A DNA stretch of 64,000 nucleotides. Origin: Paenibacillus uliginis N3/975. GTDB lineage: Bacteria > Bacillota > Bacilli > Paenibacillales > Paenibacillaceae. A program made the position numbers and the translations under genes. The stretch covers positions 2,904,568 through 2,968,567 of the forward strand of contig NZ_LT840184.1 of NCBI RefSeq assembly GCF_900177425.1, in the 5' to 3' direction. This document shows, one piece after another, positions 36,099 to 45,641 of the stretch (position 1 is its first letter; the number at the start of each line of letters is the position of its first letter). The notes beneath the pieces were generated by a model. It saw only the letters and a program-made list of their open reading frames with translations. It made no database searches and was not told the DNA's origin.

Positions 36099-37343
36099 AT
36101 GTCTAGAGTGGTGTTTTTCGGTGTTGATCTGCACGGGCATGTGAATCCAACGCTTGGATTGATCCACAAGCTTACCGAGAGAGGTGAAGAGGTCATCTAC
36201 TATTGCAGTGAGCCCTTTCGTGAAAAAATTGAACAGACAGGGGCAACCTTTCGCAGCTACCACGGCCTATTAAGATTTGGAAGGCATAACGGAACAGGCA
36301 TAGAGACCCTACTTGTATTCGCGGACTTTATCATGGACAAGTGCCGGACCATAGTTGAGGCTTTGCGTGACGAGGTCTATGAATTAAAGCCTGACTATAT
36401 CATTCATGACAGCTTTTGCTTATGGGGGAAAGAGCTAGCGGCAGAGCTTCGGATACCGGGGATTTCCGTGTTTTCCAACTTCCCGTTTATCGATGAGATG
36501 GCCCAAAAGGACCCTGCGTTTTTCATGGATTATGTGCTGATTGCTTCGGATGATCCGCTCTATCTCAGGCATAAGGGGCAGCATGATGTTTACCGGAAGC
36601 TGATGGATAAGCTGTCACGCGTCATTGGGCTCAAATATGGAAAGCCTTCGATGAATGTGATTAATGATATTTTTTGCAGCAAGGAGCCGCTTAATTTGGT
36701 GTTTACCTCTCGTGAATTTCAAATTTATGAAGAGGTGTTTGACGATACTCACGTGTTTTCCGGCTATGAGATTTATCCAAGGGAGGAGCCCATAGACTTT
36801 CCATTTGAGAAGTTGGACAACAGGCCCTTAATCTACATTGCCTTTGGGACAATACTTCATAACCTGTCTGAGCTCTATCAGACTTGCTTTGACGCACTAG
36901 GCAATTCCAAGTATCAGGTAGTCATGTCGCTTGGCATTCAAACAGATTTCTCATCGTTAGGTCCAGTTCCTGACAACTTCATCGTTCGAACCTTTGTGCC
37001 TCAATTGAAACTATTAAGCCGGGCTGATGCTTTCATCACGCATGGCGGCGCGAATAGCATTTATGAATCGTTGTGCAGCGCTGTGCCTATGATTGTTCTG
37101 CCGCAGGTGTTTGATGAGTTTATGGGGGCCTTGATGGTAGAGCGTTCAGGTACGGGAATCTATTTGCGCGATCTTCATCCTACCAAAGAGAAATTGCGAG
37201 AGACGACTTTGCAAGTGCTGGATAATCCTCTCTATCGAGAGAATTGCGAGCTCATAAAGCAATCCTTTAAGTCGGCAGGCGGCTTGGATTATGCAGTAAA
37301 TAAAGTCATTCAATTTGCGAAGCAGAAGGTGTGCCATGAGTAA
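36099..37343 (+). CDS. GT1-family glycosyltransferase (macrolide-glycosyltransferase-like)
   Basis: 414 residues, GT-B fold. The N-terminal acceptor domain opens VVFFGVDLHGHVNPTLGLI, with the His of GHVNP as likely catalytic base. The C-terminal donor domain has FVPQLKLLSRADAFITHGG followed by ANSIYESLCSAVPMIVLPQ, the UDP-sugar site of MGT/YjiC-type enzymes. Such enzymes glucosylate hydroxyls of small molecules, either as tailoring or to keep an antibiotic inactive inside the cell. AAAGGGGGTC precedes the ATG. Its end overlaps the peptidase-exporter start by 8 bases, so the two are co-translated; this hints at a shared role in self-protection, which is inference. Confidence 0.9.
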   Translation: MSRVVFFGVDLHGHVNPTLGLIHKLTERGEEVIYYCSEPFREKIEQTGATFRSYHGLLRFGRHNGTGIETLLVFADFIMDKCRTIVEALRDEVYELKPDYIIHDSFCLWGKELAAELRIPGISVFSNFPFIDEMAQKDPAFFMDYVLIASDDPLYLRHKGQHDVYRKLMDKLSRVIGLKYGKPSMNVINDIFCSKEPLNLVFTSREFQIYEEVFDDTHVFSGYEIYPREEPIDFPFEKLDNRPLIYIAFGTILHNLSELYQTCFDALGNSKYQVVMSLGIQTDFSSLGPVPDNFIVRTFVPQLKLLSRADAFITHGGANSIYESLCSAVPMIVLPQVFDEFMGALMVERSGTGIYLRDLHPTKEKLRETTLQVLDNPLYRENCELIKQSFKSAGGLDYAVNKVIQFAKQKVCHE

Positions 37344-40300
37344 ACTAACACGGGTGCTGTTGTCGATCAGTTTCATCGTTTCTCTTTTTATGAGTGCAAC
37401 AAATGGGAGCTTATCAGCAGCGGCTTCTACAATCGGTTCTGCCACAGATAGCGATATAGATGCCTATATCGAGGATATGATGGACAAATCAAAAATTCCA
37501 GGAATGTCCGTGGTCATCGTAAAAGGGGATGAGACGGTCTATCAAAAAGGATTCGGCTATGCTGACGCCGAGAACGATGTGCCGGTGAAGCCAGAGACTT
37601 TATTCGAGCTTGGCTCGACGAGCAAGGCCTTTACGGCTTTGGCCTTGATTCAGCTGGAGGATCAAGGGCTTGTGAATCTAGAGGATTCCGTCACGAAGTA
37701 CCTCCCCTGGTTCGAGACCACTTATAAGGGCAAGCCTGCGGATATTCGCATTAAGCACTTGCTTCATCATACTAGCGGGATTCCGTTCCACAGCATCGGG
37801 GATATTCCGGAAGCCGATGATGACCAGGCGCTGGAGAGAACGGTTCGTACCCAAATCGGACAGAAGCTCGATCATGAGCCAGGCGAGAAATACGAGTACG
37901 CGACCATCAACTATGATGTTCTCGCTCTTATCATTCAGCAAGTCTCAGGTATGACGTATGAGCAGTATGTCCAGCAGCATGTGCTTGATCCGCTGAATTT
38001 GAAGCAAACGTACATGTTCCGTGAGGATGCTGCCCGTGGTGATATGGCGGTAGGGTATAAGCTCAGCGTGTTAAGACCAGCAGCCTACGATGCTCCAATG
38101 TATAGAGGAAACACGCCTGCGGGCTATATCATTTCGAGTGCTATCGACGTGGCACAATGGCTCAAAATCCAAATGGGTACGGTACAAGGAGGAAAGGATT
38201 TCGAGAGATGGCTGACTCGCTCCCATGAGCCAGATCGCTCTGTTGCACCATCAGGAGACGGCTCCTCGTATGCGGCAGGCTGGAGCGTTTATCAGGATGG
38301 AACAGGGATGCTGGCTCACGCTGGAGGCAATCCCAATTACTCTACATATTTCGTTCTTCGTCCGGCTGATGGCTATGGAGTAGCGGTTCTTGCCAACATG
38401 AACTCTCCATATTCAGGAGCAGCCGCTCAAGGCATCATGAACATGCTTGTCGGCAAGGAAGTCCTCGAGCCTGCAAGCGATATGTATAAAAACATCGATG
38501 CGATTTCATCCGTGGTGCTTCTCTTGACGGTGCCGGTACTGCTATTAGTCTTTTGGCTGACAGGGAAGGCAGTGTGGCAGGCAATTCGGGGGAGTCGCAG
38601 CTATGTAGGCCGTCACGCTACGACGGTAACCGGATTTGTGATTTTTACCCTATTCATGGCAGGTCTTGCTTATTGCCTATATCAAATTCCGGATACGCTC
38701 TTCTGGGGCGTAAACTGGGCATTCGTTCAAGTATGGGCGCCTAACACACTGATCTATGCCGTTTATTCCTTGTTTACGACGATTTGCTTGTTCGGAGTGT
38801 ACTTCCTTTTTACGACCGTATTTCCTAAGTTTGACGATCGCTCTTTCTTTGCCATTACACTTCTTAGCGTAGCAAGCGGCTTTGGCAATGCTCTCATCAT
38901 TTTTATTGTCAATGAGACGCTGAATCGAGATCTCGATAAATTCCAGAGCGGTATGCTGCTCTACTTTGTTCTCGGGATTGCGATCTACGTGTTTGGACAA
39001 AAGCTCGTGCGAACAAGACTCGTACGTATTGCCAATGACATGGTATATGAGAAGCGAATGGAGCTGCTTGGCAAGATACTGAATACGTCTTATCAAAAGA
39101 TAGAAGGCGTAGAAGACGGCAAAATTCCGGCTTCCCTGAATAACGATACGGAGGCAATCAGCGGCTTTTCTAACATCGTCATTACCGGCGCAACCAGTCT
39201 TGTTACCTTAATCAGTTGCTTTGTCTATATGGGCATGATTAGCCCGTTGGGAGTGATCATGGCAATTGGCTTTATCGTGGTAGCAGCTGGGATCCATTAC
39301 TTTACAGGGCTGAAGGCGAATCGGCTGTGGGAGCAAATGCGTGATATCCAAAACGTGTTTTTCCGCTTTATTCATGATTTGACGAGCGGATTCAAGGAGC
39401 TAAGCCTTAATCAAGACAAGCGAGCTGATTTCAAGAAGGACATGCAAGATAACTGCCATTCTTACCGAGAGAAGCGAATCGGCGGCGATCTGAAATTCGC
39501 GAATGTGAATGTGATCGGCGAGCTGTTGTTTACCTTCGTCATCGGTGCAGTTGTCTTCTTGTTCCCGCTGCTCTTCAGCGAGCTGAAAGTGAGTACGCTG
39601 CGCAACTATGTATTCGTTCTTCTTTATATGACAGGTCCTGTTCATGGCATCTTGGGAACCATTCCAAATATATTCCGTGTTCGAATCAGCTGGAACCGAA
39701 TTAATGAACTGTCACGAGAGCTGGATTCAATTCAGGAGGCACAGCAGCAAGCAGCTTCCAGTCTAGAACCGACGCAGCCAATAGAGCTTAAGCTGCAATC
39801 TGTGGAATACCACTATGGAAATCGTGAAGGCGAAAGCTTTGCTGTAGGACCGATCGACTGTTCCTTCCGTACGGGGCAGATTACCTTTATAACTGGTGGG
39901 AACGGCAGCGGAAAATCAACCCTGGCGAAGCTGATAACGGGTCTATATGAACCGGCGCAGGGCGGGATTACCGTAAATGGGCAGTCCGTGCCTACACGGG
40001 AGCTGAGCCAGCAATTCTCCGCTATATTTAGTGACTTCTATTTGTTTGAGAAGATGTATGGCGTTCCTTATTCCTCGAAGCAGTCGGAGATTGAGCATTA
40101 TCTGAAAGTGCTCCATTTACAGGACAAAGTCGAGATTCGTGATGGCTCTCTCAATACGACGAAGCTATCGACAGGACAACGCAAGCGGCTCGCGCTGCTC
40201 ATTAGCTATTTGGAGGATCGGCCAATCTGCTTGTTTGATGAATGGGCTGCAGACCAAGATCCGGAATATCGGGCGTTCTTCTATCACACCTTGCTGCCTG

Positions 40301-40464
40301 AGCTTAAGCAAAGAGGGAAATGCATTATCGCGATTACTCATGATGACCGCTACTTCCACATGGCGGATCAGGTCATCAAGATGGAGCTGGGTCAGGTAGT
40401 TCAGGTGGAGCAGAACGACGAGATGAAAGACAATGAAGCTCTCGTTTATTCGAAACAAGGCTGA
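37336..40464 (+). CDS. ClbP-like serine peptidase fused to an ABC exporter
   Basis: 1042 residues. A signal peptide (about 1-30) is followed by a beta-lactamase-fold peptidase (about 35-370) with S94-x-x-K97 in GSTSKAF, Tyr188 in YEYAT, and HAGG as the third motif. Three membrane helices follow (about 390-510), as in ClbP, then a six-helix ABC exporter domain and an ATPase of the cyclic-peptide exporter type (Walker A GGNGSGKST, signature LSTGQRKRLALL, Walker B CLFDEWAADQD). ClbP-type peptidases remove N-acyl-D-Asn from prodrugs on the outer face of the membrane. The upstream NRPS is predicted to make exactly that group. One protein would therefore export and activate the product. Confidence 0.92.
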   Translation: MSKLTRVLLSISFIVSLFMSATNGSLSAAASTIGSATDSDIDAYIEDMMDKSKIPGMSVVIVKGDETVYQKGFGYADAENDVPVKPETLFELGSTSKAFTALALIQLEDQGLVNLEDSVTKYLPWFETTYKGKPADIRIKHLLHHTSGIPFHSIGDIPEADDDQALERTVRTQIGQKLDHEPGEKYEYATINYDVLALIIQQVSGMTYEQYVQQHVLDPLNLKQTYMFREDAARGDMAVGYKLSVLRPAAYDAPMYRGNTPAGYIISSAIDVAQWLKIQMGTVQGGKDFERWLTRSHEPDRSVAPSGDGSSYAAGWSVYQDGTGMLAHAGGNPNYSTYFVLRPADGYGVAVLANMNSPYSGAAAQGIMNMLVGKEVLEPASDMYKNIDAISSVVLLLTVPVLLLVFWLTGKAVWQAIRGSRSYVGRHATTVTGFVIFTLFMAGLAYCLYQIPDTLFWGVNWAFVQVWAPNTLIYAVYSLFTTICLFGVYFLFTTVFPKFDDRSFFAITLLSVASGFGNALIIFIVNETLNRDLDKFQSGMLLYFVLGIAIYVFGQKLVRTRLVRIANDMVYEKRMELLGKILNTSYQKIEGVEDGKIPASLNNDTEAISGFSNIVITGATSLVTLISCFVYMGMISPLGVIMAIGFIVVAAGIHYFTGLKANRLWEQMRDIQNVFFRFIHDLTSGFKELSLNQDKRADFKKDMQDNCHSYREKRIGGDLKFANVNVIGELLFTFVIGAVVFLFPLLFSELKVSTLRNYVFVLLYMTGPVHGILGTIPNIFRVRISWNRINELSRELDSIQEAQQQAASSLEPTQPIELKLQSVEYHYGNREGESFAVGPIDCSFRTGQITFITGGNGSGKSTLAKLITGLYEPAQGGITVNGQSVPTRELSQQFSAIFSDFYLFEKMYGVPYSSKQSEIEHYLKVLHLQDKVEIRDGSLNTTKLSTGQRKRLALLISYLEDRPICLFDEWAADQDPEYRAFFYHTLLPELKQRGKCIIAITHDDRYFHMADQVIKMELGQVVQVEQNDEMKDNEALVYSKQG

Positions 40465-40498
40465 AACAGTCACTTTCCAGCATGGGGGATGAAGCGAA

Positions 40499-43400
40499 AT
40501 GAGAGAAAGTCGTTCAACCAAATTGGACAAGGCCAATGTGGAAGATATCGTTGCATTAACACCGATGCAGGAGGGCTTGCTGTTTCATTACAGAAGCGAC
40601 AGGGACAAGAGGTACTACACACAGCAGCTTTCAGCACGCTTGTCCGGCCACTGCTCGGTTGAAGCTATTCTACAAGCATGGCAGAACGTTGCTCGCGCGA
40701 ATGATGTGCTACGAACCGTATTTCGCTGGGAGAAGCTTGAGAAGCCTGTTCAGATTGTGCTGAAAGACATGGAAATCCCGATTGCCGTTCTGGATTACTC
40801 CAGCTATTCGGCTGAGCAGGCGGAAGTAATGATTGCCGAGTTTAAAGCACGTGATCGTTCGAAAGAACTTGACCTCGAAGTAGAACCGATGCGAATTACG
40901 CTATGTCATATAAACAACGAGTCTTGGGAGATGATCATCACATGGCATCATATCCTATTCGATGGTTGGAGCAATGGGGTACTGCTCAAGGAGTTTTTGC
41001 AGGCTTATCAAACCATTGTTGAAGGAGCGGAGGTGCCTTTAAGAACAGCTGTCAAGACTCCGTTTAAGCAGTTTGTGCAGCTGCTACAGCGTCAAGACAA
41101 GGCTTTGCAGCGGCAGTATTGGGAGCAGGAGTTTCAGGGTTGGCAGGAACGTACCTCGTTGAATGAACAGAGAGAGCTGTATGAGGAGGGTGCTTCAGGA
41201 GAAACGAAGATTTCTCACACTCTAACAATCTCGTTCCAAGAGGTAGAGGCTATTTCTCGTTATACCCAGCGCCATGAAGTAACGCTGGCTGCTTATCTGT
41301 ATGCTGCATGGGGCTTACTGCTTGGACGATACTGCGGGACTGAGGATGTTCTATTTGGCACAACCGTATCAGGTAGAACGCCAGAGCTTCCTGGAATGGA
41401 GGAGATGATCGGCTTATTTATCAATACCGTTCCACTGCGGATATGCTGGACCTCGGAAGAGCCTGTCCATCAGTTCGTCAGATCTGTAAATGAGCGGCTC
41501 AAGCGTCGCGTAGATTATGAGCTGACACCCTTAGTTGATATAAACGCTTATAGTGGCGCTGATTCTTATGAGCCGTTATTCAACTCGATTATGGTTGTTG
41601 AAAACTACCCATTAGATACGAGCATAGGACAAGCAGGAGCCTTGCGAATTGAGCATTATGAGATGGAAGAATCCACGCATTATGGGCTGACGATCGGCGT
41701 TCAGCTAAAGGAACCAGGGGAGCTGGAGCTAGAGTTTGCTTATGATCCGAGCTCCTTCTCTAAGCCAATGATCATGAGGCTCGCCAACCACTATAAACAA
41801 ATCATCCTGCGAATGTACAGCAAGGCTGAGCTCAGGATAAATGAGCTTGAGCTTCTGACAGCAGAAGAAATGGAAGAGCTTCTCTTCTCGTTTAACCAAC
41901 AGTCGTCTGCGTGTCTTAAATCGGAGCAGCTAGAGCCTGGTCTCGAGGATCTTGTCCAGCTTCGATTCGAGAGACGGGTTATGCAATCACCGGACTGCAC
42001 AGCTTTAATATGTGGAGAACACAGCTATACATATCAAGAAATCAACAGAGCGGCCAATCGGCTTGCGCATCAGATCAGAGCGCTTGGTGTTCATGCCGAT
42101 AAACCTGTCGCGATATGGCTTGATCGATCCGAGCAGCTCCTCATTGCGATGCTGGCTGTACTAAAGTCGGGAGCGGCTTATGTGCCGATCGACTATGATT
42201 ACGCTCCAGGCCGCATCAACCAGATTCTCCAGGATAGTGGAGCAAGAATATTGGTGATGGGTGACCATGTGATCCCAGCTTCGATTGATTTTGATGGCAC
42301 TTGCATGTGTATGGAGAAGGTTCTGTCAGCGCCGGATGCAGTCGAAGCTGATCCTGTACCTCCTGTAAATAACCCTAGCGATGCAGCTTACATCCTGTAC
42401 ACATCAGGCTCGACAGGAACTCCGAAGGGTGTAGTTGTTGAGCAGAGCAACCTGTTGGCTTACGTTGATGCCTTCCAGCAGGAGTTTCACTTAACGGGCA
42501 GAGATAGCTTTTTGCAGCAAGCCTCCTGCTCCTTTGACCAATTTGTAGAGGAAGTATATCCGGTGCTACTCGCTGGCGGCCAGGTTGTGATTGCACGCAA
42601 GACCGATGTGATCGACATGCCGAAGCTTGTCCAGCTGATTGACCGTCATCAGGTCACGATCGTATCGTGCTCTCCTCTGCTTATGAACGAGCTTAATAAA
42701 CAATCCGGAATGGACAGTGTCCGAATCTTTATAAGCGGTGGCGACGTTCTGAAGCCTGAGTATATGTCGGAGCTGCTCAAGAAGGCGGAGGTCTACAACA
42801 CATACGGACCGACAGAAGCGACGGTGTGTGCAACGTATCATCGCTGCTTGCCGGAGCATGCTTCTCGAACGAGCATCCCAATCGGCAAACCCATTTTGAA
42901 TTACCGCGTGTATGTCCTTGACGCTTATGGCTATCCGCTGCCAATAGGAGTGCCTGGGGAGATTTTCATTGCAGGAGCGGGTGTAGCAAGAGGTTATCTG
43001 AATCGACCTGAGCTCACGGAACGGCATTTTTCCTCCGATCCGTATGATGATGGTGCGCGCATGTATCGTACAGGCGACATCGGATTATGGCTTTCAGATG
43101 GAAGTCTGCTGTATGTCGGCAGAAATGACCAGCAAGTGAAGATTCGAGGCTATCGAGTAGAGCCGGGGGATATAGAGCATCACTTGCTTGGTCTTGATGC
43201 GATTGATGAAGCGATCGTGCTTGCGCATCAAGATGAACACGGCATGATAACACTTGCATCTTATGTCATGATCAATCGTGACGTAACCGCTAATGAGCTG
43301 CGGGATGAGCTATCGGCTGTATTGCCAGCTTACATGATTCCGACCTTCTTCTACCGTATTGACAAGGTTCCGAGGACCCCTAACGGCAAGCTGGATCGCA

Positions 43401-44323
43401 AAGCGCTGCTACAGGTCACGGACAGACTGGCTGTTACCGATGATGGAGCCTCATTTGAAGCGAACGATGATAGCGAGACGGAGTGCAGCATAAGGCGCGT
43501 GTGGCAGGAAGTGCTGAAGGTGGAGCATATCGGGCTACATGAACATTTCTTTGATCTTGGCGGCAATTCGATCTTGCTTATGCAGCTGCATGCCAAGCTA
43601 GAGAAGGAATATGGCTTTGGAATCCAGATCGTGGATCTTTTCTCCTATACGACAATCGCGAAGTTGGCAAAATGGGTGGATGAAAAGCATAGCGTTCCCA
43701 AGCAAGAGGAGCAGGCTGCATGGAGCGTTTATCAGCAGCTCCCAGCAACCTTTTTCCATCGTCATTTGAATGGCACCGGGATAGGAATTGTCCGGTTCCA
43801 CCTTCAATCCCAATTAAGAGAGGCCGTTGATGGACTTGCTTCCGACACTGAAGTTGAATCGCTTGATGTATTAACAGGTATGGCGCTTTATTTGTTCAGT
43901 GAATGGAATGAGAAGACTGGCGCTGCAATCCACAGCTTACGTGCGGAAGGTGAACAGGTCGTTCCCTTATCTCTCGATTTTACGAAGATCAGTGGATTTG
44001 AAGAGCTGTTCCAGCATGTGCATCAGGGCCGAGTGAACGGGACGAATGCTTACCATATTGGACGCATTCAATCCACACATGTAAAGAAGGGAGATGATGA
44101 GGTGCTCCCTCTCATCTACCGCCAACAAGATCTAGACATCGATGCAGCATGGCTTGACATATACGATATGGCTTGGGGGATAGATATTCAGGCTGATGAA
44201 CATCAGCTGTCTATTTCGATCAAATTCAACGACAAGCGGATGAAAAAGGAAGCGGTCCAGATGCTCACTAACGGGTATGTCGATCTGCTGCGCCAGCTAA
44301 GTACAAGCCGCGTGATGTCGTGA
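40499..44323 (+). CDS. NRPS module C-A-PCP with a truncated C-lobe tail
   Basis: 1274 residues. C domain (about 12-440, HHILFDGWS near 149), A domain (about 475-975, YTSGSTGTPKG near 634), PCP (LGGNSILLMQL near 1019). The pocket reads D-Q-E-S-I-G-T-V-C-K; seven positions agree with the BacB-type Lys code as I recall it (D-A-E-S-I-G-S-V-I-K), so a basic residue is possible, but this is weak. Residues about 1045-1274 look like the C-terminal half of a condensation domain (a late SISIKFNDKRMKKEAVQ segment and a final helix) without the HHxxxDG half. It adds the second amino acid to acyl-D-Asn and hands it to the PKS. ATG follows GGGGGATGAAGCGAA. Confidence 0.92.
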   Translation: MRESRSTKLDKANVEDIVALTPMQEGLLFHYRSDRDKRYYTQQLSARLSGHCSVEAILQAWQNVARANDVLRTVFRWEKLEKPVQIVLKDMEIPIAVLDYSSYSAEQAEVMIAEFKARDRSKELDLEVEPMRITLCHINNESWEMIITWHHILFDGWSNGVLLKEFLQAYQTIVEGAEVPLRTAVKTPFKQFVQLLQRQDKALQRQYWEQEFQGWQERTSLNEQRELYEEGASGETKISHTLTISFQEVEAISRYTQRHEVTLAAYLYAAWGLLLGRYCGTEDVLFGTTVSGRTPELPGMEEMIGLFINTVPLRICWTSEEPVHQFVRSVNERLKRRVDYELTPLVDINAYSGADSYEPLFNSIMVVENYPLDTSIGQAGALRIEHYEMEESTHYGLTIGVQLKEPGELELEFAYDPSSFSKPMIMRLANHYKQIILRMYSKAELRINELELLTAEEMEELLFSFNQQSSACLKSEQLEPGLEDLVQLRFERRVMQSPDCTALICGEHSYTYQEINRAANRLAHQIRALGVHADKPVAIWLDRSEQLLIAMLAVLKSGAAYVPIDYDYAPGRINQILQDSGARILVMGDHVIPASIDFDGTCMCMEKVLSAPDAVEADPVPPVNNPSDAAYILYTSGSTGTPKGVVVEQSNLLAYVDAFQQEFHLTGRDSFLQQASCSFDQFVEEVYPVLLAGGQVVIARKTDVIDMPKLVQLIDRHQVTIVSCSPLLMNELNKQSGMDSVRIFISGGDVLKPEYMSELLKKAEVYNTYGPTEATVCATYHRCLPEHASRTSIPIGKPILNYRVYVLDAYGYPLPIGVPGEIFIAGAGVARGYLNRPELTERHFSSDPYDDGARMYRTGDIGLWLSDGSLLYVGRNDQQVKIRGYRVEPGDIEHHLLGLDAIDEAIVLAHQDEHGMITLASYVMINRDVTANELRDELSAVLPAYMIPTFFYRIDKVPRTPNGKLDRKALLQVTDRLAVTDDGASFEANDDSETECSIRRVWQEVLKVEHIGLHEHFFDLGGNSILLMQLHAKLEKEYGFGIQIVDLFSYTTIAKLAKWVDEKHSVPKQEEQAAWSVYQQLPATFFHRHLNGTGIGIVRFHLQSQLREAVDGLASDTEVESLDVLTGMALYLFSEWNEKTGAAIHSLRAEGEQVVPLSLDFTKISGFEELFQHVHQGRVNGTNAYHIGRIQSTHVKKGDDEVLPLIYRQQDLDIDAAWLDIYDMAWGIDIQADEHQLSISIKFNDKRMKKEAVQMLTNGYVDLLRQLSTSRVMS

Positions 44324-44336
44324 GGAGGAGTTGTCG

Positions 44337-45620
44337 ATGAGAAAGCTAGCGCTTCTATTTCCAGGTCAAGGCTCGCAATATATCGGGATGGGCAAGGACT
44401 TGCTTGGACGATCAGCAACAGCGAGAGCGGTATTCGCTGAAGCCAATGATGTATTGGGCTTTGATCTTCAAGCGCTTATCGCAAATGGAAGCTCTGAGGA
44501 GCTGACACGAACGGAAAATGCGCAGCCTGCGCTGCTTACCGTTAGCGTCGCAGCGTTCCGTGTATACATGGAGGAAATCGGTGTGGAGCCTGCCTATTCG
44601 GCCGGACACAGCTTAGGTGAGTTCTCGGCGCTGACCTGCGCAGGCGTGATGACATTCCAAGAGACGCTAAGGCTTGTAAGACGTCGAGGTCAGCTCATGC
44701 AGGAGGCAGCTTCCGAGGGTATCGGCGCGATGTGTGCGATTATGGGCAGCGATTCAAGCCGTGTAGAAGAGGCTTGCCAGCGCGCATCCATCTCCGAGCA
44801 CCAAGAGGTTGTTATCTCCAACTACAACTCTTCCGGACAGCTTGTCATTTCCGGACATCGCATTGCGGTTGAGGAGGCGGCTTCCGAGCTCGAATCTCTT
44901 GGAGCCCGCATCGCATTTTTAAAAGTAAGTGCACCTTTCCATAGTCCGCTTATGAAGGGTGCGGCCATTCGGTTTAAAGAAGAGTTGGCCTCCTGCACCT
45001 ATCGTCCGTTTCAATGGTCGGTGTTGTCCAACGTCACAGGTAAACCTTACGAGTCCCCGGATCAGGTTGCATTCTATCTGACCGAGCAACTTACCGCTCC
45101 TGTACGGTGGGATATGGCGATGAAGCTGCTCTCGGAGCAGGGTGTTCGTATTGCTGCGGAGCTTGGCGCGAAGCAGGTGCTCACACAGTTTATGCGAACA
45201 GATGCGAAGTCTATTGCTTGTTATCCGTATGAAAAAGCAGCAGAGCTTGATTTGCTTCAGAAGGAGCTGGAAGCCGACAAGCTGGAGCTGGCCCGCCAAA
45301 AAGCTTCCAATAACGTGGTCACAAGATGTCTTGCGGCTGCAGTATGCACGCGCAATCGCAATTGGGATCTAGAGGCGTATGATCAAGGTTTTGTCCTCCC
45401 TTATCGGCAAGTTCAACGATTGCAGGAGCAGCTGGATGAGAACGGGGAGCCGCCTACTCAAGCACAGATGCACGAGGCGCTCAAGCTGTTGAAGCAGATG
45501 CTGGATACCAAAAAAGTGCCGGAACAAGAGCAGCAGGAGCGTTTTGGCGACATTCTCAAGAAAACGGGTACAACTGCGTTGTTTCCAGAATTCTCGCCTG
45601 ATTCATGGGTGATTGCTTGA
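44337..45620 (+). CDS. Discrete acyltransferase (trans-AT), malonyl type, with C-terminal extension
   Basis: 427 residues. FabD-like domain (about 1-285): LLFPGQGSQYIGMG at the start, the catalytic Ser in SAGHSLGEFSA (about residue 90), and a late APFHSPLM segment containing the second catalytic His, as in malonyl-specific enzymes. It loads malonyl units onto the ACPs of the following AT-less PKSs. Residues about 300-427 form a helical extension rich in Gln and Glu (VQRLQEQLDENGEPP...), which I do not recognise; it could be a docking domain. ATG 44337 follows GAGGAGGAG at 44322-44330. Confidence 0.9.
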   Translation: MRKLALLFPGQGSQYIGMGKDLLGRSATARAVFAEANDVLGFDLQALIANGSSEELTRTENAQPALLTVSVAAFRVYMEEIGVEPAYSAGHSLGEFSALTCAGVMTFQETLRLVRRRGQLMQEAASEGIGAMCAIMGSDSSRVEEACQRASISEHQEVVISNYNSSGQLVISGHRIAVEEAASELESLGARIAFLKVSAPFHSPLMKGAAIRFKEELASCTYRPFQWSVLSNVTGKPYESPDQVAFYLTEQLTAPVRWDMAMKLLSEQGVRIAAELGAKQVLTQFMRTDAKSIACYPYEKAAELDLLQKELEADKLELARQKASNNVVTRCLAAAVCTRNRNWDLEAYDQGFVLPYRQVQRLQEQLDENGEPPTQAQMHEALKLLKQMLDTKKVPEQEQQERFGDILKKTGTTALFPEFSPDSWVIA

Positions 45621-45641
45621 TGATGTATGGAGGTGATCAGG

